Shown here piece after piece: positions 37,201 through 49,269 of a DNA stretch of 64,000 bases. Origin of the DNA: Benincasa hispida (taxonomy: Eukaryota > Streptophyta > Magnoliopsida > Cucurbitales > Cucurbitaceae). The notes under the pieces are model-generated. The model searched no databases and was not told the DNA's origin. It saw only the letters and a list, made by a program, of their open reading frames with translations. Every line of letters starts with the position of its first letter. Position 1 is the stretch's first letter. The position numbers and the translations under genes were made by a program. The stretch is from positions 46,882,263-46,946,262 of the forward strand of contig NC_052354.1 of NCBI RefSeq assembly GCF_009727055.1. Reading direction: 5' to 3'.

Positions 37201-39366
37201 TGTTAAAATCTACAAATCTATCTAGTAGACAATTGAAAGTTTGATATCTTATTAGACACAAAATTTAATTTTATGCTTAATAGTTTTCTTATTTATTAAT
37301 GTTGAGTATGATTACTTAGGTCTCATTAGACACATAATTAAATGTTTGGTCTATTTGATATACTTTTAAGTTAGCTTCAGGGCCGATTAGACATAAAGCA
37401 GAAAATTACCATTTGGGTTTTGAATAAATTAAGCTTGTTTTTCTACCACTTCTTTACTATGCTTTCAATCTATTTTTCTAACTAAATACTTGAATTTCAT
37501 AAAATAAAATAAAATAAAACTAAATTTGAATTCTTACCCTAATTCAGAAATAAAAATGATTTTTGTTTGTTTTTAAAAATTTGACTTTATTTTTCAAAAC
37601 CATCAATGAAGGATAAATTTAAGAACAAGGCAAAAAGATGTGTTTATAAACACTATCTGTACAAGACCAAAAGTTAGTAGGCTCGAACACTACTTCCACC
37701 AATTACTCTCTTCATTGGTAAGAACATTGTTTTTATTATTAGAATTTAACTCAGAATTGAAATGTATTTACATTAAAACATGAAAGAGAAAGTTAAAAAG
37801 TAAAAAATAAATAGTGATAAAAATATGGACTAGGTAATTATGAACTTAAGTAATTAATTAATGTACTAACCTTAGTTTGGGGAGGAAGAATGGATCTCAA
37901 GGCAAGAAAGCTTTGATTGAGTTTTTCTCTCCTTCTCCTCTCCGCTATCATGTGAAGCAATTGAGCCGATGCTGGAAGCCTTGCCACTATTCTCTCTCCA
38001 CCCCTCATTATTTTCAACTTTCTATAAAACACTATACATTTTTTCATCAAACTTTCCCTTTTCCGATGATCTTCCGCCACCGCCGCCGCCTTCTTCTTCA
38101 CATTATAATCCTCAAAAGCACTCCCTCTCAAACCTCCCAACAACGATGAGCACGGCGGTTTTCCAGACGGTGGCGCTGGCGGTTGCGGAAGTAATATCTT
38201 AGAAAGATCATCGTACAAAAACAATGAAGGACTCTCCGGGCTAATTTCTTCTATGGATGCAGAGTTTTGAAGAACAATCATTGATGAAACTTCTTCCCAA
38301 CCGGGAATTAATGGATTTGTTTTTTTCATCTTCTCTACCATATTTACCTGAAAAACTTAATTTCAATTATTTTTTAAAAAATTTTCCTTTAACCCCAATT
38401 AGCACAGAAACTTCAGTTTTTTACCTCCGAGAAGCCAAGTTCAACTTCTCCATTGCTGCTCCCCATGAAAACAACACTCTGAGATTAATAATGGAAGTTA
38501 GAACTCAGTCAACTATCCAATAAAGAATTGTTAGTTGAAGGCCAGATTTCTCTATAATCTTTAAGCTACGTTTAGATAATATCTCACTTTTTTAGTTTTA
38601 AACTGATTTTAGACATTTTAAGAGGAAATGAATCATATAAATACTAGTTAGAGAGATTTAAATGAGAATTTCATATTTTGGCATAAGATATAATTTATAC
38701 AAGAAATTAGTTAATAATAACAACTTACCTTAATCCCAGCTGCCTGCAATTTAAAAAAAGATATAAAAAATAAAATAGTGGGAAAAAAAGGAAAATAGAT
38801 AAATTAATTATGATCTCTAGCATATAGAACTAATTAACTTACACACTTACAGCATAAAATTGCCTTTGGATTTGAGAGGAAGAGTGGGTTTGAAGTACAG
38901 ATTCCTGAACCTCTAAAAAAGAAATGTTGTTCTTGAACGCATAACCAGGAACAAGGCTGTTCAGAATTTAAATTTTTGATTAATTTACCAAACAATAATG
39001 ATTTTCATTTCCATTTTCAAGAATTTTTTTTTTACCTATTTTCGAGATTAAATATCAATTGGGTATACTCATTGAAAAGCCTTCGTTCGAAACTCCCCAA
39101 AGAACTGCTGGGTTGCTTCTTCCGATCATCATCCTCTCCATAAAACCCATCAAGATTCAATAAACAACTAAAAACACAAAATATAAATTAATATTATTCC
39201 AAGAAATAATTAGAAAAAATGAAAAATGAAAAAATATATGTAAATAATACTTGGAAGGATGGGGTAAATAAGACCAAAGGGAAATGTAAGTGGAGTGAAA
39301 AGATTGCATAATGGATTGCAAAAAGTTGGCTCTAGCAGCCTGAGGGAGAGAAAATACAATTTCCAT
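34294..39366 (-). CDS. bHLH041: bHLH transcription factor (bHLH041-like), eight exons
   Basis: Exons on the minus strand are 39366-39251, 39167-39036, 38956-38851, 38743-38729, 38478-38425, 38347-37871, 36607-36221 and 34365-34294. All junctions are GT-AG, and phases join to 452 codons plus TAA. The N-terminus (FLQSIMQSFHSTYISLWSYL; LVPGYAFKN; VVFMGSSNGEVELGFSE) resembles the N-terminal domain of bHLH041-type proteins. The basic region (268-300) has LLHMIAERRRREKLNQSF with the His-Glu-Arg E/G-box contacts at 273, 277 and 281. Helix 2 continues in exon 7 (KDKASVLATTREYLTKLK). The C-terminal ~100 residues resemble an ACT-like dimerisation domain ending WDESAFLEAVRRIVSNF. It should be a nuclear DNA-binding protein. 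The start uses the second of two close ATGs because MEIVF matches the family better. Exon 4 is only 15 nt. Confidence 0.9.
34862..35213. mobile_element. Foldback MITE, copy 1 (bHLH intron 7)
   Basis: The left end reads TAGGGCAAATATCAATTTGT. The right end is its imperfect reverse complement, ending GATGTTTTCCCTA. The interior repeats TTTAAACC-TTGAACTTT and its complement, so the whole 352 bp can fold back on itself. Target duplication is unclear. Confidence 0.65.
35291..35745. mobile_element. Foldback MITE, copy 2 (bHLH intron 7)
   Basis: Same family as the copy 80 bases away: ATAAACTTATACCCATAAACTT at the left, and GATATTTGCCTTTAA at the right. The interior words (ATCAATTTAAAC, GTTTAAAATTGATAC) are shared. 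The left terminus is more degenerate than the right. Confidence 0.55.
36608..37870 (-). other. Intron 6 of the bHLH gene (1.26 kb), repeat-derived filler
   Basis: The intron splits the bHLH domain at the loop (PPQTK|KDKAS), a common intron position in plant bHLH genes. It holds an AAT-rich run at 36630-36655. Around 36760-37400 there are decayed dispersed-repeat words (ATTAGACACAAAATT types). No coding sequence was seen. Confidence 0.7.
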
Positions 39367-41206
39367 ATACACAGATATTTATTTATTTATTTTATTAACA
39401 AATTAAGAGGGAGAAGTAATAGGAGAAATTTAAGGATGAAATGTGAAGTTGACAATAAGCAATCAGACAGAGAAAAAGAGAAAGAGAAAACAAAAAGTAA
39501 AAAGCTGGAAAGAGACGAAGCAGCAGCCAGAAAAAATTAAACCCAACTTTCTGTTATATCAATTTACACTCCAAATTAATAATTGTATAATTAAACCTTC
39601 AACTATTTAAATTTAAAAACTTCGTAAATATATCAATTTAAACCATTAATTTTGATAAGTGTATTCAAATAAAACATAATTGAGGGTTTTAATTAATACA
39701 TTTATATAAATTTAGGGTTTAAATTAATATACTTATAAAAATTCAGGATTTAAATTGATACACTTAATAGTTTATGATTTAAATTGATACAACTTTCAAA
39801 TTTGAGAGGTACGAATTGATATTTGCCCTAATAATTATAATTGAATTCAATTATAAGTGTACTCCATCCATATTCAAAAATTTAAAAATATTAAAAATAA
39901 AGTTGAATTTTATATTCAAATTAGACTCTAAACTATTAACTATTTTATTAAACATAAAATGGAAAGTTAGAGTCTTAATTAAAAGAAACCAAATAAATAC
40001 ATAGGAAAGAGTTCTAGAAGTAAACTTGGTAATATAACCATAATTAAATATGCGATCTTCCTCATTTTTACACGTGAATCGTGCAATTATGTCAAAATAT
40101 AGTCACATTGTTCTAACAACCTCATTAAATAAATTGTGTGGGCAATTCTTTTGTTATTTGTTTTTAGACCAAAAAAAAAAAAAAGCAATTTTAACGATTA
40201 AAGCTGTTAAGTTGCATCAATTTTAATATCTAAGCTATCGATTTCATCAAATTATACCATAAATTTAAATGCGTGTTATAATTTTAATTTCATACTTTAA
40301 AAAATGTTGAATAAATTCTTCAAATATGGTTGTTCAAGGAGATTTTCTCTTATAGTTCAATGAATTATAAAACATTTATACAACGAAAAATTAGAAATCT
40401 CTCTTGGTTTCTTGTTAATATAAAATTTGAATATTTTTCTTATTGATTAGAGGATTAAGTTAAAGAATAATGTAATTTTTTAAAATAATGGCAAAAATAG
40501 TATATATAGGAAAGAAATTACAAAACTGAACTTGAAGACAAAAAATGTAACAAAATATGTACCCAGTACACTATTATTGTTGTGGCTTTCATGTCAACAT
40601 ATGATTTGGTCGATGAAGACAAAATTGGTAGACGGGGTCCACGATTTTCATTTTTTGTTTTTTTAATTGTTTTCACAATTTTCCATATTAATAAGTTTTC
40701 ATATAAAAAAATTTGAGACCAAACTCGTGGACGGGATCCAAGATTTCCATATTTTTATATTTTTAATTTTTTTTTCACAATTTTTCATATTAATAAGTTA
40801 CCATATAAAAAAATCGAGAAAAAATTGAATTAATTACATGTCACTATTATATTAATTTCTATATTAAATGAAATTTTAATAAAAGGTATATATATTTTTT
40901 CAAAAAGAAAATGAAAGGATTTTCTTTTAAAATTCATAAATATTAAAACCAACACTATTTTTGTCATTACTTTCAAATCGATTCTATTTCTGTCCATAAA
41001 TATTAAAATAATATTATTATTTTTTTTAAAAAAATTATTGATTAGATAAGTAATATAAAAAGGGTAATGAAGGTGATGGAAAGAAAAGTAGTAGTGTAGT
41101 GGTGGTGGTAAAAGTCCACATTCGCGAGGTTTTGAAATGTGGGATCCATTCAAATAACCATTCTTCCTTTTCTCCCACTTGCTTCTTTTTTGAGGGTGCT
41201 AATTTA
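39367..41206. other. Upstream region of the bHLH gene
   Basis: Just upstream of the bHLH start (39455-39505) the minus strand is pyrimidine-rich, CTCTTTCTCTTTTTCTCTG-like, as in a plant Y-patch or leader. Beyond a MITE relic at 39552-39830 the DNA is AT-rich to 41206. A pair of related segments around 40640-40680 and 40725-40765 (ACGGG-TCCA-GATTTTCAT words) is a local duplication. No gene was found. Confidence 0.5.
39552..39830. mobile_element. Foldback MITE, copy 3 (left end lost)
   Basis: The right end ACGAATTGATATTTGCCCTA is the reverse complement of the left end of copy 1, and the interior TTTAAATTGATAC words match. The left terminal repeat is truncated. It lies about 190 bases upstream of the bHLH start. 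Confidence 0.6.
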
Positions 41207-41240
41207 CTAGTCGGAAATACATGCGTTGCACGTATTTTTA
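41207..41240 (-). mobile_element. Helitron-like 3' terminus (body to the right)
   Basis: Read on the minus strand: a hairpin CGTGCAACGCATG (one stem mismatch), nine bases, then CTAG followed by T. A hairpin shortly before CTRR, inserted ahead of a T, is the hallmark of a Helitron 3' end. The 5' end was not located. The AT-rich stretch to about 43440 is probably the body of a non-autonomous copy. Confidence 0.55.
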
Positions 41241-41554
41241 AAAAATGTACATGAATAAATTTAAATATATATATATTTAAATCTAAATCTCAATCTCAAT
41301 CTCAAGCAAATATTAAAAACACAATTTATATTAAATGATAAGAAAAAAAAATAAACAAACATAACATACTTTAAAAAAGGGAAATTCTTATCAATAGAAA
41401 AATCTAAAAAATATTTATACTTTATGGTATAAATATGTATTTTTTTAATTTTTTACTATAAAATGTAAATATTTTTAAATATTTTTTTTTATTTTTAAAA
41501 AGACCCCTTAAAATATATATATATATATGATTTGTTTTTTAAAATGGTTCTTTA

Positions 41555-43430
41555 ATTTGAGGTAAAGTAAATATTAGTTAGAGATAAAATGTGATTTTTT
41601 ATTATAAAAACGTCTTTCAGTTAACATGGAGTAGATATTAGCTAGAGATAAGTTGTGATCTTTTTAAAAGGTATTTTTTTCTTTAAAGAAAGTCAATATT
41701 AGTTAGAAATAAAATGTGATATTATTTTTTTAACTCCTTTTATTTAAGGCGAAGTAGATATTATATTAACTAGAGATAAAATGTAATTTTTTTAAAAATA
41801 TTTTCTCTTTATTTAAGATATTAGTTAGAGATAAAATGTATTTTTTGGAAAAAAAATGATTTATTTAACATGAAATAGATATTAGTTAGAGATCAAATGG
41901 GTTTTTTATTCTAATTTCATTTTGATGATTTGATTATCCCTCCTACTTTTAAATTCAAATTAAATTAAAATAATTATTTCTTTTTTCAAAATTTCGTGCT
42001 AATAATCTCTTAGTTTTTACTTTTTTTTATTTTTTTATGATTTGATCATATTGTTAATTTCACATTTTGATTTAAACCAATATTTTTTATTAAAAAAATT
42101 ATTATGATAACTTATTTATTCTCTTGATTTTAAACTTTAATTTAAAGTAAAATATATTATTATTTTCGTTATAATCTTATCTATATTAATTTTTTTAATT
42201 GATATGGATGGTGTGATTATCGTTTTAATTTCAAACTTTAATTAAAATAAATTATTGGATTTTTTTTATAAAATTTCATAATGAATCCTTTCTAGTTAAA
42301 AAAAAATATATTTGATTATCCTCTTAATTTAGTTTTTTTTTTCAAATTTTAGTTTCAATACAAATATAAAACTTTTCATGCAAACAAAAACTAAAAAATT
42401 TAATCTCTTTTGATTTGCAGCGATTTCTTCTTGATTTTAAATTTTATTCCAAATTTTTATGAATTGGTGTGTACTTACGACGAGTTTGAAAAGCGGAAAA
42501 AAAAAGAGAACAAAAACATGTAAAAATAGTAAAAATATTATAAATCACTAATAAATTCATTGATGTATATTTACAAAACTCAAATCGTGAAAAAAAAATT
42601 ACAAAGGCATCAAAACAATCACTCTCTTCTCTATCACTTTGTTGGTCTCTAAATGGCTTCAAAGTTGAAAATTTTCTTGAACCTTAAAAGTAAGGTTTTT
42701 TATTCACCTTCTTCAATATCTGAGGATCGGGAATTTACTGTGTTTATAGGAAAAAAAACCTATAGAAGTGAATAAAAAAAGTTACATTAAACCATTCTCT
42801 GTGTTTTACAAAATTGAAAAGTGAAAAATTGAGAAAGAGGACATGCATTTTTAAGAGAGAGGTGATGCCTTACAAGAGAAATTCATATATTAATAAAGAA
42901 ATTATATTTTTAACAAAAGGAAAAGAAACATTGAAAAAGGTGTTGCTATTAATGAAATTTAAAAAATACCTACAACAAAATTTCTAAAAAGAAAAAAAGA
43001 AAAAAGAAAAAAAAGAAAGCAAAGATGGTAGAGAGAGTCGGTTCAAAAAAAATTTTTTTAAAAAAAGGAAAAAAATGGAGAGGAGATAGAATGGAATGTT
43101 GAAATGAGTTATTTATAGAGAAAATTTAGATCTAAAATCATTATTTTATTTTATTTTATCTTTTCAAAGTTCATTTATTTAATATGAAGCAGAGATTTTT
43201 AGCCATAAAATGTGATTTTGTCTTTAAAAAATCAGAAATAATAGATTAGAGGATAACTTGTAATTTTTTTTTTTTTTACATCTTGATTTAACTGTAGATA
43301 TTAGAGATAAAATGTAATTAAAAAAAGATATTCGTGAATAAGAGACTAGAGGATAAGATATGGTTGTTTTAAATTTCTTTTCTTTTTATTTAATATGCCG
43401 TAGATATTAGTGATAAAATGATATTTTTTT
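41555..43430. repeat. Degenerate repeated motif, two clusters
   Basis: A motif like GATATTAGTTAGAGATAAAATG recurs about six times at irregular 55-75 base intervals between 41565 and 41905, then again near 43195, 43290 and 43395. AT-rich non-coding DNA lies between. The clusters probably belong to one element, possibly the Helitron-like body starting at 41207. No coding potential was seen. Confidence 0.6.
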
Positions 43431-43471
43431 TAATGAGTGAAATTATGTGAGATATCCCAATGACCTTCAAC

Positions 43472-43949
43472 TAGAGATGTCCACGGAGCGGAACGGGGAT
43501 GGAGAAGGCTTCCCCGTCCTCATCCCCGATCCCTATTTCATTCCTCATTTCCGTAGAATTTCTCACGAGCATCGGGGCAGGGATTCCCCGCAGGAATTCG
43601 TGGGGAATTTCCCATTTTTTTTTCTTTAATATATTCATGTTTAGCAATTTTATTTATTTTCAACCAAATAAAATTATATATATTACATGAGTTATTTCCA
43701 ATACATTTTCATTCAAAGAAAATACTACATTCCTAATAAAAATAATACTATTATATGTGTAAAGATATAATTTAATCCTATAATTTCTAAAAGTTAAAAT
43801 TTAAATTAAATATTACAACATTTATAGTTTAAGATAGAAAGTCCTAAATGTTATAAGAATTTAGAGGTGTATTAAAGAATGAAAAGGTTGAAATGAAAAT
43901 TTAAAAATAACTAATTTTTTATGCCACAATTTTTGTAAAATGTATATAG

Positions 43950-43998
<49 letters not shown>

Positions 43999-44217
43999 CT
44001 ATTATTATTATTATTATTTATCTATTTAATATTATTCATGCAGGGCCGGGGCAGAGACAGGGACGAGGAATATAATCTCCGTCCCCATCACCGTTTAGTC
44101 AACGGGGAAAAAATTATCCCCGCTCCCTCCCATTCTCCGTCCAATTGGGGATTTTCTGCCCCATCCGAGGTAGATCCTTATGGTGCTTCGGCTCCGCGAG
44201 CCAAATGGACATCTCCA
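43472..44217. mobile_element. hAT-type MITE with 8-bp target duplication
   Basis: The terminal inverted repeats are TAGAGATGTCC at the left and GGACATCTCCA at the right. They are flanked by CCTTCAAC (43464-43471) and CCCTCAAC (44218-44225), matching in 7 of 8. The ends are GC-rich with CGGGGA/TCCCCG words in an AT-rich setting, and the middle is AT-rich with a microsatellite. At 746 bp with no transposase it is non-autonomous. Short frames inside are not genes. Confidence 0.82.
43952..44019. repeat. Back-to-back (AAT)n/(ATT)n microsatellite
   Basis: About a dozen AAT units (43952-43990) are followed directly by ATT units to 44019. The two halves are complementary and could form a hairpin. 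It lies inside the hAT MITE. Confidence 0.85.
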
Positions 44218-44317
44218 CCCTCAACTAAAAGGGGCAAAAGAAAAAATCAAATGTTTTTCTCCATAATCCCTTTTAAATAATATAGATTATAAGTTTACAC
44301 CACTATTAAATTTATAT

Positions 44318-47300
44318 CCCTAGAAGAAATCCGGGCTTTAATGTCGGTTGGCAACTGACATTAAAGATAGTGTTATTAAAGTCCTTTAATGTCGGTTGCC
44401 TTTAATGTCAGTTGCCTTTAATGTCGGTTTTAAACCGACATTAAAAGGCTTTAATAACACCAATAACACAGCCCAACCGACATTAAAGGTCTTTAGTGAT
44501 TAAAGCCCTTTAATGTCGGTTGCAACTGACAACCGATATTAAAGCCCTTTAAAGTCCGTTTTATCAATTATTGTCCGTTTTTTTTTTTAATTTCGTTGCC
44601 AGATCCATTTTTTCGGTCAAAAAGTATAACATGACATATCATCATCGAACATTGTGGCTATGACATATTATTCATGTATGGATTATAAATCTATTGCATT
44701 TAATCCGCAAATTCTGGTATAAAATTATAATTTAAAAAGGGTACAATAATTCAGGCATTGAAAACACAAATTACAAGTAATACAAACATTATGATTTTAC
44801 AAACATTATGAGTTTACTGTCCTTCTCCACTTGGTAAGTATGAATCCCTTTATAATTCTTCTTGAATAGACCCCCTAGCTTCAGCAGTGTTTGGTTATAG
44901 GCATTTTTGTCTGACCACTGCTGTTCAAAGGATCACAAACAATAAAGGTTTAAGACAAAGGATTGAAAGTGAAAATGTGATCAAAATTCATATTCAACTA
45001 ATCGTATTTATTGGGAATGTGCATAAATGGTACATTCAAGGCAAAATTCGTTCAAGGAAAAATTCTTGTAGTGAATGTGTTGGGTCTAGAGTTCCCCAAG
45101 AAAAAGCATAAAGAGGTTGTGATACTAAATCTTTATTCCTTTGTTGCTCCTGCAAAACAAGAAAACTCAATAGTTGAATAAATTAGAGAATCTTCTTTTT
45201 CAAGATCTTGAAGAAGAGAAGCTTGGTTACCTAGATATGAGATACGAAGACGATGGAAAATTTTCGGCAGCATAAGGAAATTTAGCAAATTCATAACTAT
45301 CAAAATTTCCAAAAAATAAATATCAAGAACACATATATCAATAAGCAAATTTAGCTCACAATGTACTTCAAATCTCAAAAGTTGTCACAAAAACTACCAT
45401 AGTGCGATGAATAACCACAAACTACCATAGTGCAATCCACAAACCCAAGCACCTTGAATCAAATCTAAACTACAAATAAATAGTACCCATGAGTCATAAA
45501 CGGTGTTACATTCTAATCCAATATGGTCCAAAGAGAAATAAGCACACTATAACTTCTCAAACAAGAATTTCCATATCATTAGAGTCACTTGAAAACACTT
45601 AGAAACTGTTCTTAAAACTGCAAGCATTCAAAAATGCACTTACCAAGAACAACTTTTACGTGAATCCCTTACTGTTGCAATAAACCCATCTCCTCCCCAC
45701 CCCTTCCAAACACCTAAAAAACACACAAACAACACCATTAAATTTTTTACGTGAATCCCTTGCTGTTGCAATGAAGAATCCAATAAGAATAGGGCCAACA
45801 GGGTAGTCCTTTCCCTTCTTTGTAGCAGTCTCATGCACAACCCCTCTTCAAAATATTCTTCTTGAACCTTTCCACCTTCATGTGCCCTTGCTCTTGTTTA
45901 CTACCTTGCTACGCTTCAGAGACCATGCAAGGTACTGCAAATGAAACTATATTAAGAACTTTGTAATTGTGAATGTCAAAATGAAAAAATGGTGATTACA
46001 AATAAATGCAGAAGTAAGAACTGAAAATGCATTGTAGGATTGTACTTACAGTATCTCGTTCATGAATGAGATGTTGAAGGAGGGACGGATAAGAAAAACT
46101 AAGCTTCTCATAAAGCTGCAAAGAACTACCATTTCCACCAGATTCCTAAAGCAACACATCCATTGTGAAAGAATGATTTTTTCAACAATAGGAAGTATAT
46201 GATGCATGTACTGATTCGTACTTCAACAAAAATTGATATGCTTAATTATGATCTTCAGATGTTAATAAGCAATGTCGTGCTTAATTGTACTTGGAGAATC
46301 TTTATTTGTAGAAGGTGATGAAGACATTGTTTTCTAGAACTTAGTAAATTATACAAAATAAAATAAAGATTTAATATAAGAACCCTAATTTTTATCCTTT
46401 ACATTCAATTGAATTTATACTAATTTAGTTATTAACTTTTAACAAATGCCAATGTAACAAACTTAGAAATAGAATAATTTCAATAATAAAAAAAAGAGTT
46501 TATATATAAAATTAATCTTGATTATGGACAAAATAGACTATTATAAAATATAAGCTCTAATGTAGAGTTTCTTTGAAATCCTATCCCACCAATAGTTTAC
46601 TATTTGACAAAGGAACACCTATAAAAAGATAACAAATGCAACAATGTCAAAATAAAATAAATAAAGATCTGTAACTTACAATGATCGACGATAGTTAGGT
46701 GTACTCGATGGCTGCAGCTTGTTCGACGAATAACATGAAAAAGATCTGTAACCCAGTTTTTTAAATTAAAAAAGCAAAAAATAAAAAAAATAAAAAAAAA
46801 TCTAAGACTAAACTTATGTTTCAACCGGCAGCAGTTGACGACCTCAGTGGTAGCGGTGGCGGACGACACGACCGATAGTTTACTATTTGACAAAGGAACA
46901 CCTATAAAAAAATAACAAATGCAACAATGTCAAAATAAATAAATAAAGTTCTGTAACTTACAATGATCGACGACAATAAGGTGTACCGATGGTTGTAGCT
47001 TGTTCAACGAATGACATGAAAAAGATTTGTAACCCAGTCTTTTAAATTAAAAAAGGAAAAAAAAAAAAAAAGAAATCTAAGACTAAACTTACGTTTCAAC
47101 CGGCAGTAGTTGACGACCTCAATGGCAGCGGTGGTGGACGACACGATCGAGCGACAATAGTAGCGGATGAACACCACCTGCAGTGGATGATCTTCAGATG
47201 GTTTATGAATATAAAAAATAACGTGCTTCTGCTAAAAACAGACCACGGATGGACGACACCACAGCTGGACGACCACGAATGGATGGCACCATGAACGAAC

Positions 47301-47653
47301 GACCACGGACGAACGGCGAACAACCACAGATGGATGACAGACAACCTAATTTGCACAACCAAACTTGGACAACGGACGGCCTTTCGCATGACCAAGGCTT
47401 GGGGTAAGAGAGAAATGAAATGGTTTGGCGGCGCGAGAATGAAAATAGAAAAATTAGGGCTTTTTCATTAAAGTAAGAAAAATAAATAATAAATCAGACC
47501 TTTAATGTCGGTTTTAAACCGACATTAAAGCCTGTCTTCAATGTCGATTTAAAAACCGACATTAAAGATTCGTGTTTTCTTTTTCAAAAACCGACATTGT
47601 ATCTCCAGTTTCACTTTTTCCAATCGACATTAAAGGCCAAAATTCTTGTAGTG
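44318..47653. mobile_element. CACTA (En/Spm-type) element, non-autonomous
   Basis: The right end TTCTTGTAGTG is the reverse complement of CACTACAAGAA. The left end is a decayed form (CCCTAGAAGAAATC). TAT flanks both sides (44315-44317 and 47654-47656), the 3-bp duplication expected of CACTA. Subterminal regions are packed with TTTAATGTCGGTT and its complement, including near-perfect palindromes at 44416-44446 and 47500-47530. These repeats are the usual binding sites for CACTA transposase. No transposase frame is visible in 3.3 kb. Frames near 44887-45840 are unrecognised and look accidental. Confidence 0.82.
46594..47148. repeat. Two-copy ~278-bp tandem duplication inside the CACTA element
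   Basis: The segment from about 46594 to 46871 is repeated at about 46873-47148. Both copies contain GACAAAGGAACACCTATAAA, ACTTACAATGATCGACGA, CTAAGACTAAACTTA and a TTTCAACCGGCAG...GACGACAC end. Differences are substitutions and A-run lengths. A GACCACGGATGGACGAC-like short repeat follows at 47240-47340. Confidence 0.85.
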
Positions 47654-47656
47654 TAT

Positions 47657-48735
47657 GCATTCCTTAATAAATTTATAGACCTTCAATTTTGTGTATTTAA
47701 CAAGTTTCTAAAATTTTAATGGTGTCTTAATAAATTTTAAATTAAAATTTAGGATACCATAAAAGAAAAAATGAGTGCATATTTGGTTCGTAATTTTGAT
47801 TTTATTTTATGTTTTCAGATTTATTGAGTTCAACGAATAGGTGTTTGCAGACAATCTAAATTATGTTTTTGAAAACTGTTATTGGATTCTATGAACCAAA
47901 CAACGTAAATTTTGAAAATAATATTTTTATGTTTTCATTGTATCCAGAATTTAAATTTTAAAATTTAAAATGCAGAATTATATTAAATAAAGATAAAAAT
48001 ATTTAGAAATATAGCATGTCATGTATAAACTCAATTCAATCTTTTAGAAATTAAAATAAGTATTATCTAATTAATTAGGTTAAAGTTTAAATTTGGTCTT
48101 AATGGTTTCGATAAAATTAAAAGTTAGTCCATATGGTTTTAAAATTTAGAATTTAGTTTCTATTGTTTGATAATAACTTCACATCTAGTTTTTATAGTTT
48201 GTTAAATCCTCTTAAATAGTCCCTAAAGTTTTTATCAAACTATAGGTAGTAAATTCTAATTATAAACTATGAGACCTAAATTTTAACTTCTTCCAAAGTA
48301 TTAGGACAAAATTTTTAATTTATCCTATAAATTATATGATATTACAAAACAAGAATTACACAATTTTTTTTAACATAAAACCATGTTCATAAATAAATTG
48401 ATCATAATTTATTGTCAATTAATATTTAGTGGGTAATTACAACTAGTTTGCAATTGTTTAAATTATAATTCAATTTCTAAATTCTGGCCAAACATATCTA
48501 AAAATATGAAATACAACTATGTTTTTATCTAATTTTTCAAATCTTTGTTTTCAGATTCACTACCAAATAAGCCAATAGTACTAATAGAAAGTTAATCCAA
48601 AACGGAGGGAGCTATTTTAAAATTTTATTAAAAGTATATATAGGGGTCAATGGGAGCTATTTAAAATTTTTAAACATACTAAATAAGGAGGCTTGTATTC
48701 AATATGACTAATAATTTTATACATCTAAGAAGGGA
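47657..48735. other. Intergenic region with a foldback element (48078-48325)
   Basis: AT-rich, no genes. At 48078-48325 both ends are long imperfect inverted repeats: GGTTAAAGTTTAAATTTGGT at the left, against a right end ending AAAATTTTTAATTTATCC. The arms hold paired GTCCATATGGTTTT- and AAACTATGAGACC-type words. It resembles a foldback MITE of about 248 bp. The rest shows nothing recognisable. Confidence 0.5.
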
Positions 48736-49121
48736 TGTGTATTATAAATATGTTAAATTAGGTGTAATATAGACGTCCATTGTTAGTGTCCATTGGTCAT
48801 GCTTCACTTATCCATTAACCCATATATTATCTATGTGTCTTAAGATTACACACTATTAGTGTCCATGTAATACACCTCCTACATGTCAAATTGCTAGCAT
48901 TTGGTGGATTTTGGAAGACACACATTTGGCAAAGTCCAAAATTGGAGAAAGTGTGGAATTAGAGAAATTTCTTATTTTATATTTTGCTAATTTATTTTAT
49001 TTTGTTTATTTAGATATAATATTTAATTTATTTTAATATTTGTTTATTTTATTATATATTATTATTTTTTTCCATATCTGTGTTCTCGTTGTGCGCTGTT
49101 GTACTCCTTAAATTTACAACA
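48736..49121 (+). repeat. 5' LTR of the copia element
   Basis: It starts TGTGTATTATAAATATG and ends AATTTACAACA, just before CGTTATCAACACGAAC, the likely primer-binding region. It shares long blocks with 59215-59569 (AGATTACACACTATT, TTAGAGAAATTTCTTATTT, TTTATTATATATTA) but differs by many substitutions and small gaps. Confidence 0.75.
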
Positions 49122-49269
49122 CGTTATCAACACGAACTCCTATCGTTTTTCTCGCAAAAGGTAGGACCTAAAGGTATATCGATTTTTTCCTCTTGGTTAT
49201 AATTAATAAATGTAATGTTATTTTGCATATTTAATATCTATTAAATTTCTAATATCAATACAACATTTT

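Noticed and set aside
45063..45073. Internal CACTA terminus as the true right end of a 755-bp element
   Set aside because: The bases after it (AAT) do not match the left TAT flank, whereas the end at 47653 does. Kept only as a possible composite.
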